A stretch of DNA of 64,000 bases from contig JAHEDR010000001.1 in NCBI GenBank assembly GCA_024641095.1, positions 62,001 through 126,000 of the forward strand, read 5' to 3'. The stretch's first letter is position 1. Each line of letters begins with the position of its first letter. The position numbers and the translations under genes were made by a program. The DNA comes from Rhodoluna sp. (GTDB lineage Bacteria; Actinomycetota; Actinomycetes; Actinomycetales; Microbacteriaceae). A model generated the notes under the pieces. That model did not search any database, was not told the origin of the DNA, and was given only the letters and a program-made list of their open reading frames with translations. Shown here piece after piece: positions 18,171 through 27,646 of the stretch.

Positions 18171-19945
18171 TAGTATTTACGCTCCATCGGCTGGTAGTTG
18201 GTAACAATGACTGGCTTCCAGCCAACTTTGATGTTGTCGCCAGGCTTCTTTGCTGGCTTGTCAGTTAGGTAGGCCATTGAGTGGACCATGAACTTCTCAT
18301 CGTCGCGAGCAAGGAAGTCTTCGCGAAGGTGTGCTCCACGACTTTCGCGACGCTCACGTGAGGTCAGTGCAAGAACTTCAGCAAGGTCTAGCAAGAAGCC
18401 AAGTTCAATCGCCTCTAGGAGATCGGTGTTGAATCGTTCACCCTTGTCTTGAACGCTGATGTTCTCGTACCTGGCGCGAAGCGAGGCAATGTCGTTTAGC
18501 GCCTCGTTTAGAGATTCCTCAGTGCGGTACACCTGAGCGTTCTTGTCCATGGTTTCTTGAAGTTCTTTACGAAGAACCGCAACCTTCTCGTTGCCCTTTG
18601 ACTTACGAACCTTCTCAATCATTGAGACAACTTCATCGGCAGCGTTGGCAGGAACCGGAACGTGCTTTGCAGTCTTGGCGTATTCAACCGCTGCAACACC
18701 GGCACGCTTACCAAACACGTTGATGTCTAGTAGCGAGTTGGTGCCCAAACGGTTTGCACCGTGAACCGATACACAAGCACATTCGCCGGCAGCATATAGG
18801 CCAGGCACAACGGTGTCGTTGTCGCGAAGGACCTCTGCCTGCACGTTGGTTGGAATACCACCCATTGCGTAGTGCGCGGTAGGGAACACCGGAACTGGCT
18901 CTGTGTAAGGCTCAACACCTAGGTAGGTGCGAGCAAACTCTGTGATGTCAGGAAGCTTCTCGTCAATTACCTCTGGTGGCAAGTGAGTTAGGTCAAGCAG
19001 AACGTAGTCCTTGTTTGGCCCAGCACCGCGACCTTCGCGAACCTCGTTGGCCATTGCACGTGCAACCATGTCACGCGGAGCCAAGTCCTTAATGGTTGGT
19101 GCGTAGCGTTCCATGAAACGCTCACCCGATGCGTTGCGAAGGATTCCACCCTCACCACGTGCGGCTTCTGAAAGAAGAATTCCAAGTCCGGCAAGACCGG
19201 TTGGGTGGAACTGGTAGAACTCCATGTCTTCTAGTGGAAGACCCTTGCGCCAAATAATTCCAACGCCGTCACCGGTAAGAGTGTGCGCGTTTGAAGTGGT
19301 CTTGAAGATCTTTCCGAATCCACCGGTTGCAAAGATGATGCTCTTGCCTTGGAATACGTGAAGTTCACCGGTAGCAAGTTCGTAGGCAACCACAGCAGAT
19401 GGGCGCTCTTGGCCATCAACCTTGGTCATCACTAGATCAAGAACGTAGAACTCGTTGTAGAACTCAATGCCAAGCTTTACGCAGTTTTGGTAAAGGGTCT
19501 GCAGAATCATGTGACCGGTACGGTCGGCTGCGTAGCAAGAACGGCGAACCGGAGCCTTACCGTGATCGCGAGTGTGACCACCAAAACGACGCTGGTCAAT
19601 CTTGCCCTCAGGTGTGCGGTTGAAAGGCAGACCCATGTTCTCTAGGTCAATCACAGCCTGCACTGATTCTTTTGCAAGAATCTCTGCGGCATCCTGGTCA
19701 ACCAGGTAGTCGCCACCCTTAACGGTGTCGAAGGTGTGCCATTCCCAGCTGTCTTCTTCAACGTTTCCAAGAGCTGCAGCCATACCACCCTGCGCTGCAC
19801 CGGTGTGCGAGCGAGTTGGGAACAGCTTTGAAATAACAGCGGTCTTTGCGTGTGGTCCGGCTTCAATCGCCGCGCGCATTCCTGCGCCACCCGCACCCAC
19901 GATTACAACGTCGTACTCGTAGTGATGAACCTTTGGCTTACTCAA
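18170..19945 (-). CDS. sdhA: Succinate dehydrogenase flavoprotein subunit
   Basis: 591 residues. FAD binds at [14 protein letters not shown] (13-26) and is expected covalently on His47 in SHTGAAQGG. The active-site loop HPTGLAGLG and the RGEGGILRN stretch are present, as is the C-terminal HSMAYL region. The start is a TTG at 19945 with AAGGAAT upstream: the first ATG would cut into the FAD motif, so the TTG is accepted. Oxidises succinate in the TCA cycle at the membrane. Confidence 0.96.
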   Translation of the reverse strand: MSKPKVHHYEYDVVIVGAGGAGMRAAIEAGPHAKTAVISKLFPTRSHTGAAQGGMAAALGNVEEDSWEWHTFDTVKGGDYLVDQDAAEILAKESVQAVIDLENMGLPFNRTPEGKIDQRRFGGHTRDHGKAPVRRSCYAADRTGHMILQTLYQNCVKLGIEFYNEFYVLDLVMTKVDGQERPSAVVAYELATGELHVFQGKSIIFATGGFGKIFKTTSNAHTLTGDGVGIIWRKGLPLEDMEFYQFHPTGLAGLGILLSEAARGEGGILRNASGERFMERYAPTIKDLAPRDMVARAMANEVREGRGAGPNKDYVLLDLTHLPPEVIDEKLPDITEFARTYLGVEPYTEPVPVFPTAHYAMGGIPTNVQAEVLRDNDTVVPGLYAAGECACVSVHGANRLGTNSLLDINVFGKRAGVAAVEYAKTAKHVPVPANAADEVVSMIEKVRKSKGNEKVAVLRKELQETMDKNAQVYRTEESLNEALNDIASLRARYENISVQDKGERFNTDLLEAIELGFLLDLAEVLALTSRERRESRGAHLREDFLARDDEKFMVHSMAYLTDKPAKKPGDNIKVGWKPVIVTNYQPMERKY

Positions 19946-19976
19946 TGTATTTATTCCTTATTAGTTGTGCAGCAGA

Positions 19977-20417
19977 TTAAGAAGCAGGGCAGAACGAAGG
20001 CAGTAGCTCGGCGGCTGCGCCAGCAGGACATGGATCAAATGTGAACACCACAAGAGTTCCAAGTGTCACGAGCACTGCACAAATTCCCCAGAGTGCCCAA
20101 ACCAAAGTCTTGCGAACGGCTTCCTTTGATGCGTAGTCGTTAACGATGGTGCGCATGCCGTTGGTGCCGTGAATCAGCGCAAGCCAAAGCATGGCTAGAT
20201 CCCAAACCTTCCAGAACGGGTCAGACCACTTTCCACCCACGAAAGCAAAGTCAATTGCCTTAATGCCTTCACCTAGAAACAGGTTGGTAAAGAGGTGTCC
20301 AAAAATAAGAATTACAAGAAGCGCACCTGAAGCACGCATGTACATCCAGCCATACTTTTCCCAGTTGGCACCCTTGCGGCTACGAGGCGAGCGAGGCTGT
20401 TCGATAACTACTGACAT
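19977..20417 (-). CDS. sdhD: Succinate dehydrogenase membrane anchor SdhD
   Basis: 146 residues with three membrane helices after a basic N-terminus (RSPRSRKGANWEKYGW). The LALIHGTNGMRTIVNDY segment holds the histidine expected to ligate haem b and the quinone-site region. A cysteine/proline-containing tail (FDPCPAGAAAELLPSFCP) extends the C-terminus. Lies between sdhC and sdhA; divergent in sequence as usual for this subunit. Confidence 0.92.
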   Translation of the reverse strand: MSVVIEQPRSPRSRKGANWEKYGWMYMRASGALLVILIFGHLFTNLFLGEGIKAIDFAFVGGKWSDPFWKVWDLAMLWLALIHGTNGMRTIVNDYASKEAVRKTLVWALWGICAVLVTLGTLVVFTFDPCPAGAAAELLPSFCPAS

Positions 20418-20428
20418 TTCGCTTCTCC

Positions 20429-20803
20429 TTAACCGAATACGTGAGCTAGGTGACGAGGGGCAAAGCCGATAAAGATCAGCAGAGCTACGGCAACAACAAT
20501 CCAGAACATCACGTTCTGGTACTTGACGCCCTTGCGCCAGAAGTCAATCAAGATCACACGAACACCGTTTAGGGCGTGAAACAAGATGGCGGCAACGAGG
20601 CCAAGCTCGGCGAGGCCAATTATCGGTGTCTTATAGGTGCCAATTACAGCGTTGTACGCTTCTGGGCTTAGGCGCACAAGCGCGGTGTCTAGAACGTGAA
20701 CTAGCAAGAAGAAGAAGATGGCTACACCGGTTATACGGTGGAGAACCCACGACCACATTCCTACTTTTCCGCGGTACAAAGTACCTGCTGGCATGGTTGG
20801 CAC
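20429..20803 (-). CDS. sdhC: Succinate dehydrogenase cytochrome b556 subunit SdhC
   Basis: 124 residues from a GTG at 20803, which has an AAGGAGG ribosome-binding site seven bases upstream; the ATG three codons later is less well placed. Three helices; the family motif WSWVLHRITGVAIFFFLLVH (about 17-36) includes the quinone-site Ser/His/Arg region, and a second histidine in ALNGVRV context follows. First gene of sdhCDAB. Confidence 0.95.
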   Translation of the reverse strand: MPTMPAGTLYRGKVGMWSWVLHRITGVAIFFFLLVHVLDTALVRLSPEAYNAVIGTYKTPIIGLAELGLVAAILFHALNGVRVILIDFWRKGVKYQNVMFWIVVAVALLIFIGFAPRHLAHVFG

Positions 20804-20845
20804 TGGCCATCCTCCTTGATCAACTTTGAGTCAAAAATCCCTTTT

Positions 20846-20851
20846 AGTCTA
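20846..20851 (-). promoter_or_regulatory. Putative -10 box TAGACT of sdhCDAB
   Basis: Minus strand TAGACT lies about 42 nt before the sdhC GTG. Transcription would begin near 20839, leaving a short leader that carries the strong AAGGAGG site. Confidence 0.4.
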
Positions 20852-20911
20852 CGCCTGTAAAAAGCCTGCCCTCGCCCATATAGAGGCATTGGGCTAAGGT
20901 TTTTAGTAGTT

Positions 20912-22030
20912 ATGACTAATCAGCGAGATCCACTGGATCGATTCTTCAGCATCATCCCAGCCGGCGGCATTGGCAGCCGACTTTGGCCGCTTTCACGCGC
21001 CTCGGCACCTAAGTTTTTACACGACCTAACCGGCTCTGGCCAGACCCTTTTGCAGGACACTTGGGATCGACTAACTCCAATCGCCGGCAAGGAACGCATT
21101 CTTGTGGTGACCGGAAAGGTGCACAAGTCGGCCGTGCTCGAGCAGATCGAGGACCTATCCACCGACAACCTGGTGCTAGAGCTTTCGCCTAAGGACTCAA
21201 CCGCGGCCATTGCGCTCGCCGCAGCTATTTTGATGCAGCGCGAACCCGATGTGATTATTGGTTCGTTTGCCGCCGACCACGTTATTACCGAGGACGCCCA
21301 GTTCCACAAGACCGTTCGTGAGGCCGTCTTGGTTGCGGCCACCGGCAGGATCGTGACCATTGGTATTGAGCCAACTGAGCCATCGGTTGGGTTTGGTTAC
21401 ATCAAGTCGGGCGAGGTGCTCAACATTGAGGGCGCACCTGAGGCGCGCCATGTAATCAAGTTCGTTGAAAAGCCAAACATTGCCAAGGCTCGCAAATATG
21501 TTGACTCGGGTCAGTACCTGTGGAACGCGGGTATGTTCATTGCGCCGGCTCGTTTACTTCTTGAACAGTTGGCAAAATCTGAACCAACGCTGCACGCATC
21601 AATTATGGAATTGGCCGCGGCCTGGGACACCGATGACCGCAAGGCGGCGCTCGAAAGAATTTGGCCGGGACTCAAAAAGGTTGCCATCGATTACTCGGTT
21701 GCCGAACCTGCCGCAGCGGCCGGCTTGGTAGCAGTTATCCCGGCCAGCTTCTCTTGGCACGACGTGGGTGACTTTGCCGCCATCGCCGAGCTTCAGTCTC
21801 AGGGTCGTCGCGGAAATCTTGCGGTTTTGGGCAACGCTAAAGTTCTAGCTGATAGTTCATCTGGCATTTTGGTGTCAGACACCGATCGCCTGATCGCGCT
21901 TATCGGTGTTGAAGACATCATTGTGGTGGATACCCCGGATGCTTTGTTGGTGACCACAAAGGAACACGCCCAGCGCGTGAAGAGTTTGGTGGACGCGCTG
22001 AAGGCCACCGGTCATTCTGACGTTCTTTAA
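20912..22030 (+). CDS. manC: Mannose-1-phosphate guanylyltransferase
   Basis: 372 residues, the short form without a fused isomerase domain. It makes GDP-mannose. The nucleotide-binding signature is IIPAGGIGSRLWPLSRASAPKF (about 14-35); FAADHVI, GFGYIKSG, KFVEKPN and YLWNAGMFIA are typical of the family. With manA (52581) and manB (58868) the window encodes the full route from fructose-6-phosphate to GDP-mannose. No ribosome-binding site is evident before the ATG; a TAAGGT box 11 nt upstream suggests a nearly leaderless mRNA. Confidence 0.94.
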   Translation: MTNQRDPLDRFFSIIPAGGIGSRLWPLSRASAPKFLHDLTGSGQTLLQDTWDRLTPIAGKERILVVTGKVHKSAVLEQIEDLSTDNLVLELSPKDSTAAIALAAAILMQREPDVIIGSFAADHVITEDAQFHKTVREAVLVAATGRIVTIGIEPTEPSVGFGYIKSGEVLNIEGAPEARHVIKFVEKPNIAKARKYVDSGQYLWNAGMFIAPARLLLEQLAKSEPTLHASIMELAAAWDTDDRKAALERIWPGLKKVAIDYSVAEPAAAAGLVAVIPASFSWHDVGDFAAIAELQSQGRRGNLAVLGNAKVLADSSSGILVSDTDRLIALIGVEDIIVVDTPDALLVTTKEHAQRVKSLVDALKATGHSDVL

Positions 22031-22035
22031 ATCGG

Positions 22036-22080
22036 TAGGCTGGAAACGTAGCGATGGATGAAAGCCATCCGTCGTATTCC
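22036..22080 (+). promoter_or_regulatory. Promoter and 5' hairpin of the nucleoside-uptake operon
   Basis: TAGGCT at 22036-22041 is a likely -10 box. The transcript would start near 22048 and begin with the hairpin GATGG (22053-22057) / CCATC (22065-22069), directly before the very strong ribosome-binding site AGGAGGAATTAA. Such a 5' stem could protect the mRNA; a purine riboswitch would not fit in this length. Confidence 0.4.
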
Positions 22081-22092
22081 AGGAGGAATTAA

Positions 22093-23187
22093 TTGAACAA
22101 GAACATTCTTAAGGGCCTAGCGCTTGCATCTGTTGCAGCACTGACTCTTGCAGGTTGTGCATCAGCTCCAGCTGAGCCATCTGTTACTCCAGTTGACTAC
22201 ACCGCATGTATGGTTTCTGACCAGGGTGGTTTTAACGATGCATCATTCAACGAAGAAGCATTCAACGGTCTAAAGGAAGCTGAAGCTACCCTAGGCGTAA
22301 AGATCGCAACTGTTGAGTCTCCAGAAACTGCAACTCAGACTGACTTCGTTTCAGGTGTTGACTCAATGATCGCTGAAGGCTGTGACCTAATCATCAACGT
22401 AGGTTTCGCACTTGCAGCAGCTACTCGCGACGCAGCGAAGGCTAACCCAGAAGTTAAGTTTGCTTTGATTGACTCCGCTCTTTCAAACGATGACTTCTCA
22501 CCTCTATCTCTAGACAACGTAAAGCCAATCCAGTACGACACTGCTGAAGCTGCATTCCTTGCAGGTTACCTAGCAGCTGGTACTTCAAAGACTGGCAAGG
22601 TTGCTACCTACGGCGGTATGTTGTTCCCTTCAGTAACCATCTTCATGGATGGTTTCAAGCAGGGTGTGGCTTACTACAACGCAGCAAAGGGAACCTCAGT
22701 TAAGGTTCTAGGTGCTGAGTCAGCAAACAACCAGAAGTGGTCAGCAACCGGTGACTTCAACGACGTTGCAAAGGGTAAGACCCTAACCGAGCAGTTCTTC
22801 GCTCAGGGTGCAGACATCGTTCTTCCTGTAGCTGGTCCGGTTGGTAAGGGTTCAGGTCAGGCAACTCTAGACAAGAAGGGCACCCTTCTTATTGGTGTTG
22901 ACTCTGACTGGTACGGCATTGACGCACACGCTGAGTACAAGGCAAACATCTTGACTTCTGTAGAGAAGAAGATGGCAAAGGCTGTACTTGAGGTAATCAA
23001 GTCTGGCGTTGACGGCACCTTCACTGGTGGCGACGCTAACCAGTACGTTGGAAACCTAGCAAACGGTGGCGTGCAGATTTCTGCACAGCACGACGTTTCA
23101 TACGGCGACCTACAGGCTGAGATCGACGCTCTTGCAGCGAAGATCATTTCAGGCGAAGTTGTTGTTAACTCTGCTTACAAGAAGTAA
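22093..23187 (+). CDS. BMP-family nucleoside-binding lipoprotein
   Basis: 364 residues from a TTG start with AGGAGG upstream. The signal peptide ends in the lipobox LTLAGC with Cys22 lipidated. The BMP/Med (PnrA-like) fold is shown by DQGGFNDASFNEEAFNGL, GFALAAAT, and GVDSDWYGID. It captures nucleosides for the ABC transporter encoded next. Codon use is extremely uniform (GCA, GTT, AAC, AAG, CTA), a sign of very high expression. The nucleoside role is supported by cdd, deoA and add in the same run of genes. Confidence 0.93.
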   Translation: MNKNILKGLALASVAALTLAGCASAPAEPSVTPVDYTACMVSDQGGFNDASFNEEAFNGLKEAEATLGVKIATVESPETATQTDFVSGVDSMIAEGCDLIINVGFALAAATRDAAKANPEVKFALIDSALSNDDFSPLSLDNVKPIQYDTAEAAFLAGYLAAGTSKTGKVATYGGMLFPSVTIFMDGFKQGVAYYNAAKGTSVKVLGAESANNQKWSATGDFNDVAKGKTLTEQFFAQGADIVLPVAGPVGKGSGQATLDKKGTLLIGVDSDWYGIDAHAEYKANILTSVEKKMAKAVLEVIKSGVDGTFTGGDANQYVGNLANGGVQISAQHDVSYGDLQAEIDALAAKIISGEVVVNSAYKK

Positions 23188-23199
23188 TAACTAAGTACT

Positions 23200-23240
23200 A
23201 AAAACCGGGGTTGGCCTTATGGCTAGCCCCGGTTTTTCTT
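23200..23240 (+). terminator. Rho-independent terminator after the binding-protein gene
   Basis: AAAACCGGGG (23201-23210) pairs with CCCCGGTTTT (23227-23236) around TTGGCC/GGCTA, and a T-run follows. It would separate the abundant binding-protein mRNA from the less abundant downstream transporter message. Confidence 0.92.
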
Positions 23241-23254
23241 TGGTTTTGCAGAGT

Positions 23255-23260
23255 TAGACT
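23255..23260 (+). promoter_or_regulatory. Putative -10 box TAGACT of the nucleoside transporter/salvage genes
   Basis: TAGACT just after the terminator would start a second transcript near 23267 covering the ATPase and downstream genes. Confidence 0.35.
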
Positions 23261-23313
23261 TTTAGTAATAGCCCAGATTTTTGGGCAATGAGGAACACGA
23301 ACGGGAATTAGCA

Positions 23314-24813
23314 ATGAAGCTTGAACTCCGAGGTATTACCAAACGCTTCGGTGCCATGACCGCAAACGACAATGTGAACCTGGTTGCAGAACCTGGTCAG
23401 ATTCACTGTTTGCTTGGTGAAAACGGTGCCGGAAAATCTACTCTGATGAACGTGCTCTACGGTTTGTATCAAGCCGATGGTGGCGAAATTCTCCTTGACG
23501 ACAAGATCGTTAAATTTGCTGGCCCGGGTGATGCCATGGCTGCCGGCATTGGCATGGTGCACCAGCACTTCATGTTGATTCCAGTTTTCACTGTTGCCGA
23601 GAATGTGATTCTTGGACATGAGCCAACCAAGTTTGGTGGCTTGCTAGATCTTGATGCAGCGCGCAAGCAGGTTCGCGAAATCTCTGATCGTTTTGGTTTT
23701 GAAGTTGACCCAGATGCAATCGTTGGTGATCTTCCAGTTGGTGTGCAGCAGCGCGTAGAAATCATTAAGGCGCTAATGGGCGATGCTCAGGTTTTGGTGT
23801 TTGACGAACCTACCGCCGTGTTAACCCCGCAAGAAACCGATGAGCTAATGGCCATCATGAAGCAGTTGCGTGAAGCCGGCAAGGCAATCATCTTTATTAC
23901 TCACAAGCTTCGCGAGGTTAAAGAAGTAGCCGACAAGATTACGGTTATTCGCCTTGGCAAGATTGTGGGCGAGGCAAGCCCTAAGTCAACCGCCAACGAA
24001 TTGGCTTCCATGATGGTTGGCCGTGCGGTTGATCTTGATGTTGAAAAGGGTGCACCAAAACTTGGCAGCCCTACTTTTAAGATTTCTGGATTGTCTGCTT
24101 GGAATCATGCCGGCACTCAGGTGCTTGATGACATCAATCTTGAAATTCGCGAAGGCGAGATCCTGGTGATTGCGGGCGTACAGGGCAATGGCCAGACCGA
24201 GCTCACCGAGGCAATCATTGGAATGCACGGTCGCACAGCGGGTTCTATTGAACTTGATGGCCAGCAGCTAATTGGCAAGAACGTAAAGCAGGTACTTGAT
24301 CTTGGTGTTGGTTTCGTTCCAGAAGACCGCACCGAGGATGGTCTGGTTGCTGAGTTCACAATTGCCGAGAACCTGATGCTGGACCGCAGTGACCGCAAAC
24401 CATTTGCCAAGGGTTTGAGCTTGCAGCTTGCCTACCTCAAGAAATTTGCTCAAGAGAAACTCCAGCAGTTTGATATTCGCGCCCAGGGGATTGAATCAAA
24501 GGCGTCTCAACTGTCCGGTGGAAACCAGCAGAAGGTTGTGTTGGCTCGTGAGTTGTCTCGCGAACTAAGGCTTTTGGTTGCCTCACAGCCAACCCGTGGA
24601 CTTGATGTTGGCTCAATTGAATTTGTGCACGAGCAAATCGTGGCCACTCGCGACAGCGGAATTCCAGTGCTGATCGTTGCTACCGAACTTGATGAAGCAA
24701 CTCAGCTTGGTGACCGCATTGCGGTTATGTACAAGGGCAAGGTAGTTGGCGTAGTGCCGGCAACAACTTCAAGATCGGTTTTGGGTCAGATGATGGCGGG
24801 TATCAGCGCATGA
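23314..24813 (+). CDS. Nucleoside ABC transporter ATPase (tandem domains)
   Basis: 499 residues from the ATG at 23314; a TTG 11 codons upstream gives a poorer N-terminus. Two ABC domains: the first has Walker A GENGAGKSTL and Walker B VLVFDEPTAVLTP, the second a degenerate Walker A GVQGNGQTEL with signature LSGGNQQKVVLARE. This pattern is that of BMP-linked and ribose-type importers. It energises the two following permeases. The stop overlaps the next start by 4 bp. Confidence 0.94.
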   Translation: MKLELRGITKRFGAMTANDNVNLVAEPGQIHCLLGENGAGKSTLMNVLYGLYQADGGEILLDDKIVKFAGPGDAMAAGIGMVHQHFMLIPVFTVAENVILGHEPTKFGGLLDLDAARKQVREISDRFGFEVDPDAIVGDLPVGVQQRVEIIKALMGDAQVLVFDEPTAVLTPQETDELMAIMKQLREAGKAIIFITHKLREVKEVADKITVIRLGKIVGEASPKSTANELASMMVGRAVDLDVEKGAPKLGSPTFKISGLSAWNHAGTQVLDDINLEIREGEILVIAGVQGNGQTELTEAIIGMHGRTAGSIELDGQQLIGKNVKQVLDLGVGFVPEDRTEDGLVAEFTIAENLMLDRSDRKPFAKGLSLQLAYLKKFAQEKLQQFDIRAQGIESKASQLSGGNQQKVVLARELSRELRLLVASQPTRGLDVGSIEFVHEQIVATRDSGIPVLIVATELDEATQLGDRIAVMYKGKVVGVVPATTSRSVLGQMMAGISA

Positions 24814-25964
24814 ACAAAATAGTCAAAGAGATTTTCTCGCCAAGCATGCGACTAACTTTGCTTGCCGTTTTGGCATCGTTTGTTTTTGGTGGAGTGCTGG
24901 TTGCATTTGCTAGCTCCGAGGTGCAGACCGCTGCAACCTACCTATTTGCTCGCCCTGGCGATTTCTTTCTTGCAGTTTGGAACGCCGTCTTTGGTGCCTA
25001 CGATGCGCTATTTAGAGGCTCAATTTTCAACTACAAGGTAGACAACCTGCTTGGCATGATCAAGCCAATCACCGAGACCCTTGCCTATGCCACACCAATT
25101 ACCCTGGCTGGTCTTGGTCTTGCGGTTGCCTTTAGGTCTGGCTTGTTCAACATCGGTGCTACCGGTCAAATTGTTTTTGGTGCAATGTTTGCCGGCTTTG
25201 TTGCGCTAAACGTTCCGCTTCCTGCTGGCTTGCACCTTGTGGTTGCTGTGATTGCCGGAATCTTGGGTGGAGCCTTCTACGGGGCTCTGGTTGGTTTCTT
25301 GAAGGCGGCGACCGGCGCCAACGAAGTGATTCTGACCATCATGTTCAATTACATCGCTGCATTGTTGTTGGCCTTCTTGCTAAAGACTCCTATTTTTCAG
25401 GCACCGGGTTCGCAGAACCCAATCTCATCTGCCGTACCAGAAAGCGCCAAGTTCCCATTCATCTTTGGTGATCAGGTGCGCATTCACGGTGGTCTGATTC
25501 TGATGTTGGTTGCAGTGGTTGCCGTTTGGTGGTTGCTTAATCGTTCATCAACCGGTTTCCAGTTCCGTGCTCTTGGTCACAACCCATCGGCGGCAAAGGT
25601 TGCCGGTATCAACATTGGCCTTACCTACGTTTTGGTCATGGCGGTATCGGGTGCGCTGTCTGGCATCGCGGGTGCAACTCAGATTCTTGGTACCGAGAAA
25701 TTCTTGACCGGCGGTGTTGCAGCCAGCTTTGGTTTTGATGCCATCACCGTTGCGCTGCTTGGTCGCAATAATCCGTTTGGTGTTTTGGCCGCGGGTATTT
25801 TGTTTGGTGGCCTTCGTGCGGGTGCAGTAACCATGCAGGCAAACCAGGGTGTGCCAATTGACATCGTGCTTGTTGTGCAGTCGCTAATTGTTTTGTTTAT
25901 TGCAGCTCCACCATTGGTGCGCAGCATGTTCCGGATTAAAGCAGAGAAGGGAGGTGCAAAGTGA
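24810..25964 (+). CDS. Nucleoside ABC transporter permease 1
   Basis: 384 residues with about eight to ten helices; a long periplasmic loop after the first helix (about 35-85). The FRSGLFNIGATGQIVFGAMF and KAATGANEVILTIMFNYIA segments are typical of the NupP/YufP type. Forms the membrane heterodimer with the next product. Both ends overlap neighbours by 4 bp. Confidence 0.93.
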   Translation: MNKIVKEIFSPSMRLTLLAVLASFVFGGVLVAFASSEVQTAATYLFARPGDFFLAVWNAVFGAYDALFRGSIFNYKVDNLLGMIKPITETLAYATPITLAGLGLAVAFRSGLFNIGATGQIVFGAMFAGFVALNVPLPAGLHLVVAVIAGILGGAFYGALVGFLKAATGANEVILTIMFNYIAALLLAFLLKTPIFQAPGSQNPISSAVPESAKFPFIFGDQVRIHGGLILMLVAVVAVWWLLNRSSTGFQFRALGHNPSAAKVAGINIGLTYVLVMAVSGALSGIAGATQILGTEKFLTGGVAASFGFDAITVALLGRNNPFGVLAAGILFGGLRAGAVTMQANQGVPIDIVLVVQSLIVLFIAAPPLVRSMFRIKAEKGGAK

Positions 25965-27190
25965 AACAGTCACTTCGTACTCCAATTTCTCTTGCGGTAA
26001 TTTCATTGATTGGCCTGTGGCTACTGGTTGCTTCAACCGGTGCTACCACCATGATCAAAACTGCAACTGACACCGATATCTTTGCTCTGCCAGACATTGC
26101 CATCAACACCACGGTTTCTTCTGCAATTGCATTTGCGCTGATGGTTTTGGTTGCGGCGGCTTCGTTCTATTTCGCACGCAAGCTAAACAAGAAGACTCCG
26201 CTTTGGTTGATTCTGATTTATGGCTTTGGCTTGATATACGGAATCTTGGTTTGGCTGTTTGCCGGTGCCACAATGCCAATCTCGGCATTGCTCTCTGGTG
26301 CACTGGCACTTGCCGTTCCTTTAGTATTTGGTTCGCTGGCTGGTGTGCTTTCAGAGCGCGTTGGAATCGTGAACATTGCCATTGATAGCCAGTTGCTTGC
26401 CGGTGCATTTATCTCGGCACTTGCCGCAACGCTTTCGCACAATCTTTACGTGGGTCTAATCGGAGCCATCATTGGTGGCGCCATTGTGTCTTGGGTGCTA
26501 GCAACCTTTGCCATCAAGTACGTGGTTGACCAGATCATCGTGGGTGTTGTGCTTAACGTTTTGATTGTTGGAATCACAAACTTCTTCTACTCAACACTCT
26601 TTGCCGACAACGTATCGCTGTTCAACCAGCCACCACGTTTTGACAGAATTCTGATTCCGCTGCTTGGGCAGATTCCGGTAATTGGTCCGGTGCTGTTTAA
26701 CCAGACGCTAATTGTGTACCTCATGTACCTAGCGGTTGCTGGTGTTTGGGTTGCGCTATTCAAGACCCGATGGGGCCTTCGTGTGCGTGCAGTGGGCGAG
26801 TACCCAAAGGCTGCCGACACAGTTGGTATCAAGGTGTTCCGCACTCGCTACATCAGCGTGATGATTGGTGGTGCACTCGCCGGTCTAGGTGGAGCCTTCT
26901 TTACTCTTGGTCAGGTTGGTGCATTTGGTAAAGAGATGACCAATGGCGCGGGCTACATTGCTCTTGCTGCACTTATCTTTGGTCGCTGGAACCCTATCTA
27001 TGCAGCCTTTGCTGGTTTGCTGTTTGGTTTCGCGCAAAACCTTCAGTACGGTTTGGCAATTATTGGTTCGCCAGTGCCAAGCGAATTCTTGTTGATGCTG
27101 CCTTACGCGTTAACCGCAATTGCAGTTGCCGGTTTGGTTGGCAAGGTCACCGGGCCTGCTGCAGCTGGCAAACCATACATTAAGAGTTAG
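25961..27190 (+). CDS. Nucleoside ABC transporter permease 2
   Basis: 409 residues from a GTG that overlaps the previous stop (GTGA) and has GGGAGG upstream. About ten helices. SERVGIVNIAIDSQLLAGAF, YVVDQIIVGVVLNVLIVGIT and RVRAVGEYPKAADTVGI match the NupQ/YufQ type. The N-terminal 110 residues, with three helices, extend beyond the core domain. Confidence 0.93.
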   Translation: MKQSLRTPISLAVISLIGLWLLVASTGATTMIKTATDTDIFALPDIAINTTVSSAIAFALMVLVAAASFYFARKLNKKTPLWLILIYGFGLIYGILVWLFAGATMPISALLSGALALAVPLVFGSLAGVLSERVGIVNIAIDSQLLAGAFISALAATLSHNLYVGLIGAIIGGAIVSWVLATFAIKYVVDQIIVGVVLNVLIVGITNFFYSTLFADNVSLFNQPPRFDRILIPLLGQIPVIGPVLFNQTLIVYLMYLAVAGVWVALFKTRWGLRVRAVGEYPKAADTVGIKVFRTRYISVMIGGALAGLGGAFFTLGQVGAFGKEMTNGAGYIALAALIFGRWNPIYAAFAGLLFGFAQNLQYGLAIIGSPVPSEFLLMLPYALTAIAVAGLVGKVTGPAAAGKPYIKS

Positions 27191-27197
27191 GCCGCAA

Positions 27198-27626
27198 ATG
27201 ACTGACGCCAAAATTTCGGAAGCAACCTGGGTTGAACTGCGCGGCGCTGCCAACGCGGCTATGACCAAGGCCTACGTCCCTTATTCAAAATTTCCGGTTG
27301 GTGCTGCTGCACTAACAGATGACGGCCGCATAGTTTCTGGTTGCAATGTAGAGAACGCCTCCTACGGTCTAACCCTTTGTGCCGAGTGTTCACTGGTCAG
27401 TGAGTTGGCAATGTCTAGCCAGGGTGTGGCACCCGCAAAGTTGGTTGCCTTCACCTGTGTTGATGGCCACGGAAATATCTTGATGCCTTGTGGTCGTTGC
27501 CGTCAGTTGCTTTTTGAGCACTCTTCAAAGGGCATGATCTTAGAAACCGTTTCAGGATTCAAAACTATCGACGAGGTAATTCCAGATGCATTTGGGCCTC
27601 GCGATTTAGAAGACCGCGCGCTTTAG
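27198..27626 (+). CDS. cdd: Cytidine deaminase
   Basis: 142 residues from the ATG at 27198, seven bases after the permease stop; longer frames run into the permease gene. Zinc and catalytic residues are in NVENASYGLTLCAEC (Cys-Ala-Glu) and PCGRCRQLL. It converts (deoxy)cytidine to (deoxy)uridine, which DeoA and others degrade. Homotetrameric in the family. Confidence 0.96.
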   Translation: MTDAKISEATWVELRGAANAAMTKAYVPYSKFPVGAAALTDDGRIVSGCNVENASYGLTLCAECSLVSELAMSSQGVAPAKLVAFTCVDGHGNILMPCGRCRQLLFEHSSKGMILETVSGFKTIDEVIPDAFGPRDLEDRAL

Positions 27627-27646
27627 GCGCCATAAAGGAATTATTA

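Noticed and set aside
22031-22092. Purine riboswitch before the nucleoside-binding lipoprotein
   Set aside because: The leader is too short and lacks the three-way junction sequence; only a simple hairpin is seen.
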